7,498 bases of DNA from a bacterium. GTDB lineage: Bacteria > Chlamydiota > Chlamydiia > Chlamydiales > 2-12-FULL-49-11. Shown here one piece after another: positions 5,129 to 7,498 of this stretch. The position numbers were made by a program, and so were the translations under genes. The stretch's first letter is position 1; each line of letters begins with the position of its first letter. The stretch lies in the NCBI GenBank assembly GCA_022600215.1, contig JAHZKV010000121.1, positions 1 through 7,498 of the forward strand, given 5' to 3'. Under the pieces are notes generated by a model. It ran no database searches. It had not been told where the DNA came from and saw only the letters and a program-made list of their open reading frames with translations.

Positions 5129-6637
5129 ATGCAGGAAGTTGATGTAACAAAAGATTTTGGGAAATGGCGCCGAAGACTCTGGCCTTTTCACCGATCTGAG
5201 TTAAAAAAACTCCTCCCCCTTGTCTTAATGAAATTTTTAGCTACTATTATCTTTTGTGTTCTAGCGAACTTAAAAGAGGCCCTAGTTGTCACCTCTAAGG
5301 GATCAGGAGCTGAAGTTATCCCTGTATTAAAAGGATGGGTGGTGCTGCCGGTTGCCTTCATAATGGCCATCCTCTACTCCAAATTGAGTCATAGGTTAAA
5401 AAAGAAAACCCTTTTCTATTCCTTCCTCGGCGGCTTTTTAGCCGTTATTTTTTTATATGGTTTTATCCTCTATCCAAATGCGGAATTTTTTACACCTACC
5501 TCTTCATCTGATTGGCTATTAGGAAAGCTTGGAAGTAAATATAGCCACTGGATCGCTGTATACCGCAATTGGATTCACTCCCTCTTATTTATCACTGCAG
5601 AGCTATGGGGAAGTGTCTTCTTACTATTAATGTTTTGGGGCTTTGCCAATGATGTTACCAATGTAAATGAAGCAAAAAGATCCTATAATATCTACATCGC
5701 AGCAGGAAACTTAGCTACCTTATCCATTGGATCTATCATTTGGCTAGTGATTAAAAAAATGGACTATTTTTCTTACATGTTTCGAGTACAAGTGCTCTTG
5801 AGCCTTACCATTGCTTTAGGACTGCTTATTATGCTCTTATATTGGTGGGTAAATAAGAATGTGATTGACCACATGAGAAATAAGAGGGAAGAAGAGCCTC
5901 CTAAGAAGAAAAAAGAAAAACTTTCCTTTTTAGAAGGTTTTAGACTTATCGGAAAATCACCCTATTTACTTGGAATAGCAACCTTAGTAGTAGGATATGG
6001 CTTGTGTATCAGCCTAGTAGAAGTAAGCTGGAAAGCAAACCTCAAAATGATGTTCCCTCAAAGCGCTGATTACCAGTTGTTTACCGGCAGTATTACCTCC
6101 TATGTTGGCTTTTTTGGATTTCTTATCTCCATGTTCCTTGGGACCAACATCATCAGGAGGCTTGGATGGAGATTTAGTGCTCTTATCACCCCTATTGCTG
6201 TTGGGGTTACCGGAATCCTCTTTTTTGGATTCTTACTCTTTAAAGAGCAACTCTCCCCAATTACCGCCTTTTTCGGTGTAACCCCCTTAGCCTTAATAGT
6301 TACCCTAGGGGCTTTCCAAAATATCATCAGTAAGGTCTGCAAGTATTCCTTTTTTGACCCAACAAAAGAGATAGCCTATATCCCACTCTCTAACAATGAA
6401 AAGGTTAGAGGTAAAGCTGCAATTGATGTGGTTGGCTCCAGACTAGGGAAATCTGGATCCTCATGGATCCAAATTGTATTGTTGGACCTCTTTGGAACAG
6501 GATCTATTCTCTCTATCTCCCATCTCCTTGTTCCTGTAATTATTATTATGACTCTTTCCTGGATTTACTCTGTAAATCATCTAGGAAAGGAATTTGAAAA
6601 TAAAACAGCTAAAAAGAAAGAACCTGCGGTTCTATGA
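5129..6637 (+). CDS. ntt: NTT-family nucleotide transporter (ATP/ADP translocase type)
   Basis: An inner-membrane carrier of the NTT/TLC family, used by intracellular bacteria to take host ATP in exchange for ADP, or to import nucleotides with protons. The 502 residues hold about 12 membrane segments, split by a lysine-rich cytoplasmic loop (about 249-264, EEEPPKKKKEK). Family motifs are LVVTSKGSGAEVIP (52-65), AELWGSVFLLLMFWGFANDVTN (157-178), SLVEVSWK (295-302), FFDPTKEIAYIPL (408-420) and DVVGSRLGKSG (433-443). As I recall the plant NTT1 mutants, four charged residues matter (K155, E245, E385, K527); these seem to match K49, E158, E298 and K441, so the core is intact. The usual LRDTKD near K49 is replaced by LANLKEA. 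Chlamydiae carry several NTT paralogues with different substrates, and sequence alone does not say which this is. The ribosome site is weak (GGGG, 6 bases before the ATG). Confidence 0.93.
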   Translation: MQEVDVTKDFGKWRRRLWPFHRSELKKLLPLVLMKFLATIIFCVLANLKEALVVTSKGSGAEVIPVLKGWVVLPVAFIMAILYSKLSHRLKKKTLFYSFLGGFLAVIFLYGFILYPNAEFFTPTSSSDWLLGKLGSKYSHWIAVYRNWIHSLLFITAELWGSVFLLLMFWGFANDVTNVNEAKRSYNIYIAAGNLATLSIGSIIWLVIKKMDYFSYMFRVQVLLSLTIALGLLIMLLYWWVNKNVIDHMRNKREEEPPKKKKEKLSFLEGFRLIGKSPYLLGIATLVVGYGLCISLVEVSWKANLKMMFPQSADYQLFTGSITSYVGFFGFLISMFLGTNIIRRLGWRFSALITPIAVGVTGILFFGFLLFKEQLSPITAFFGVTPLALIVTLGAFQNIISKVCKYSFFDPTKEIAYIPLSNNEKVRGKAAIDVVGSRLGKSGSSWIQIVLLDLFGTGSILSISHLLVPVIIIMTLSWIYSVNHLGKEFENKTAKKKEPAVL

Positions 6638-6667
6638 TAAGAAATTTTTTAATTCGTATATTATGGT

Positions 6668-6686
6668 CATTAAAATCTAATTAATG
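6668..6686. repeat. Inverted repeat in the NTT-desaturase gap
   Basis: CATTAA and TTAATG (6668-6673 and 6681-6686) flank a 7-base centre. The repeat overlaps the -35 of the putative desaturase promoter and extends into its spacer. It is too weak and lacks a T run for a terminator, so an operator is the likelier use if it has any. Confidence 0.3.
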
Positions 6687-6698
6687 GTACTATATACT
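6670..6698 (+). promoter_or_regulatory. Possible promoter for the desaturase gene
   Basis: TTAAAA (4 of 6) and TATACT (5 of 6) are 17 bases apart. RNA would start near 6705, about 20 bases before the proposed ATT start and ahead of the AAGGAG. The region is very AT-rich, so chance matches are easy; a second -10-like TATTAT is at 6702-6707. Confidence 0.38.
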
Positions 6699-6712
6699 TA
6701 GTATTATAAAAA

Positions 6713-6718
6713 AAGGAG
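6713..6718 (+). promoter_or_regulatory. Ribosome binding site that sets an ATT start
   Basis: AAGGAG is a near-perfect anti-16S match. Six bases later, at ideal spacing, comes ATT (6725-6727) in the desaturase reading frame, not ATG. It is the best ribosome site in the window together with that of adk, and no in-frame ATG, GTG or TTG lies between the upstream in-frame stop (6707-6709) and the first histidine box. Confidence 0.65.
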
Positions 6719-6724
6719 CTATCT

Positions 6725-7498
6725 ATTAGTAAAATTAAAAATATAAATTGGCCTTCTCTCCTCTTTATTTGTGGATATCATGCCGTTTTACTATCATTAC
6801 TACCCATCTACTTAATCTTTTTTAAGTCAAGTGGATTACTTATTGGTCTAACCGTAGCACTCTTTGTCCTATCTGGTTTAGCTATTACTGCTGGTTACCA
6901 CAGGCTATTTTCCCACTCTACCTATAAAACAAACAAGGTTGTGGAATTTATCATGCTCTTTTTTGGTACCCTTGCTACCCAAGGAAGTGCCCTTCGCTGG
7001 TCTTACGATCACCGTCTGCACCATGCCCACATTGATAAGGAAGATGACCCATACAGTGTTACCAAAGGCTTTTGGTGGGCACACATCTTGTGGATGTTTA
7101 AAAATGAGAGTCCAATGAATCGAAAGACCATTGTATCAGACCTTCTAAGAAATAAGCTGATCATGTTCCAACACAACTACTACGTACCTTTAATGGTGGC
7201 AGTAAATATATTTACCACAGGAATTGTATGGCTTCTTACCGGAGACCTATTTGGTGCCTTTATCCTGAGTTGGGTGCTAAGACAGTTCTTCTCCCACCAT
7301 ACTACCTGGTTCATCAACTCACTAGCTCACTACTGGGGACACCAAAATTACTCTACGGAGCATACCGCTGTGGATAACTACATCCTCTGTTTCCTAACTT
7401 TTGGAGAAGGATATCATAACTATCACCACACCTTTGCTAATGATTACCGTAATGGAATCCGTTGGTATCACTTTGATCCTACTAAATGGCTTATCTGG
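6725..7498 (+). CDS. Membrane fatty-acid desaturase (delta-9 type), partial, ATT start
   Basis: The first 258 codons; the 3' end is beyond the window. It resembles the acyl-CoA/acyl-lipid delta-9 desaturases, integral membrane di-iron enzymes that use O2 and electrons from a redox partner to put a double bond in a fatty acyl chain. All three histidine boxes are present: HRLFSH (59-64), HRLHH (96-100, within DHRLHHAH) and HNYHH (231-235, after GEGY). The extra conserved histidines in NSLAHYWGH are at 202 and 206. Hydrophobic segments lie at about 10-30, 34-55, 68-82 and 155-180. The N-terminus (SKIKNINWPSLLF) aligns with the family's usual beginning, so little is missing upstream. The in-frame stop at 6707-6709 leaves only ATT or ATA codons as starts, ATT 6725 having AAGGAG at ideal distance. 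A mutated ATG or sequence error is the alternative; the frame is otherwise intact. Confidence 0.88.
   Translation, partial: MSKIKNINWPSLLFICGYHAVLLSLLPIYLIFFKSSGLLIGLTVALFVLSGLAITAGYHRLFSHSTYKTNKVVEFIMLFFGTLATQGSALRWSYDHRLHHAHIDKEDDPYSVTKGFWWAHILWMFKNESPMNRKTIVSDLLRNKLIMFQHNYYVPLMVAVNIFTTGIVWLLTGDLFGAFILSWVLRQFFSHHTTWFINSLAHYWGHQNYSTEHTAVDNYILCFLTFGEGYHNYHHTFANDYRNGIRWYHFDPTKWLIW

Noticed and set aside
5094..5129. Stem TATTTTGC / GTAAAATA covering the NTT start as an RNA thermometer or switch
   Set aside because: The likely promoter starts RNA after the 5' arm, so the stem would form only in readthrough RNA; it is also AT-rich with one wobble pair.
6457..6472. Two GGATCC sites 4 bases apart inside the NTT gene
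   Set aside because: They encode the conserved GSSWIQ region, so codon content explains them.

Overview
The window reads as an AT-rich chromosomal segment of an intracellular bacterium, most likely a member of the Chlamydiota (probably an environmental, Parachlamydiales-type lineage). The main reason is a full-length nucleotide transporter of the NTT (ATP/ADP translocase) family, typical of chlamydiae, rickettsiae, Dependentiae and plastids. Its wording (LVVTSKGSGAEVIP, FWGFANDVTN, IDVVGSRLGKSG) looks chlamydial to me. The assignment is inference from protein character, not from a search; Dependentiae or another intracellular group is not excluded.

Layout, left to right: (1) the last 37 codons of mnmA (tRNA 2-thiouridylase), too short for most ORF callers; (2) an RDD-type membrane protein fused to a C-terminal non-membrane domain; (3) on the minus strand, overlapping its tail by 26 bp, a small four-helix membrane protein of a conserved uncharacterised family; (4) divergently from it, an RluA-family pseudouridine synthase with a very good promoter that ends almost at its ATG; (5) a small membrane protein made of two tandem PspC domains; (6) a glycerol-kinase-like FGGY carbohydrate kinase; (7) adenylate kinase with a zinc-type LID; (8) the NTT nucleotide transporter; (9) the first 258 codons of a membrane fatty-acid desaturase that runs off the right edge. 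The desaturase has no ATG, GTG or TTG available before its first histidine box and appears to start on an ATT codon behind a perfect AAGGAG ribosome binding site.

The genes do not form one operon. Most have their own sigma-70-like promoter, and functions are mixed: RNA modification (mnmA, rluA-like), energy and nucleotide exchange (adk, NTT), glycerol or sugar phosphorylation, membrane maintenance (PspC pair, RDD protein) and membrane lipid unsaturation. The adk-NTT neighbourhood fits a host-dependent lifestyle in which imported nucleotides are interconverted inside the cell. I see no RNA genes, CRISPR arrays, insertion sequences or phage genes, and no stretch above 300 bases without a gene. 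I did not find a clearly new multi-gene system; the most unusual signals are the ATT start, the near-leaderless genes, and the alternative hairpins between the rluA-like and pspC-like genes.
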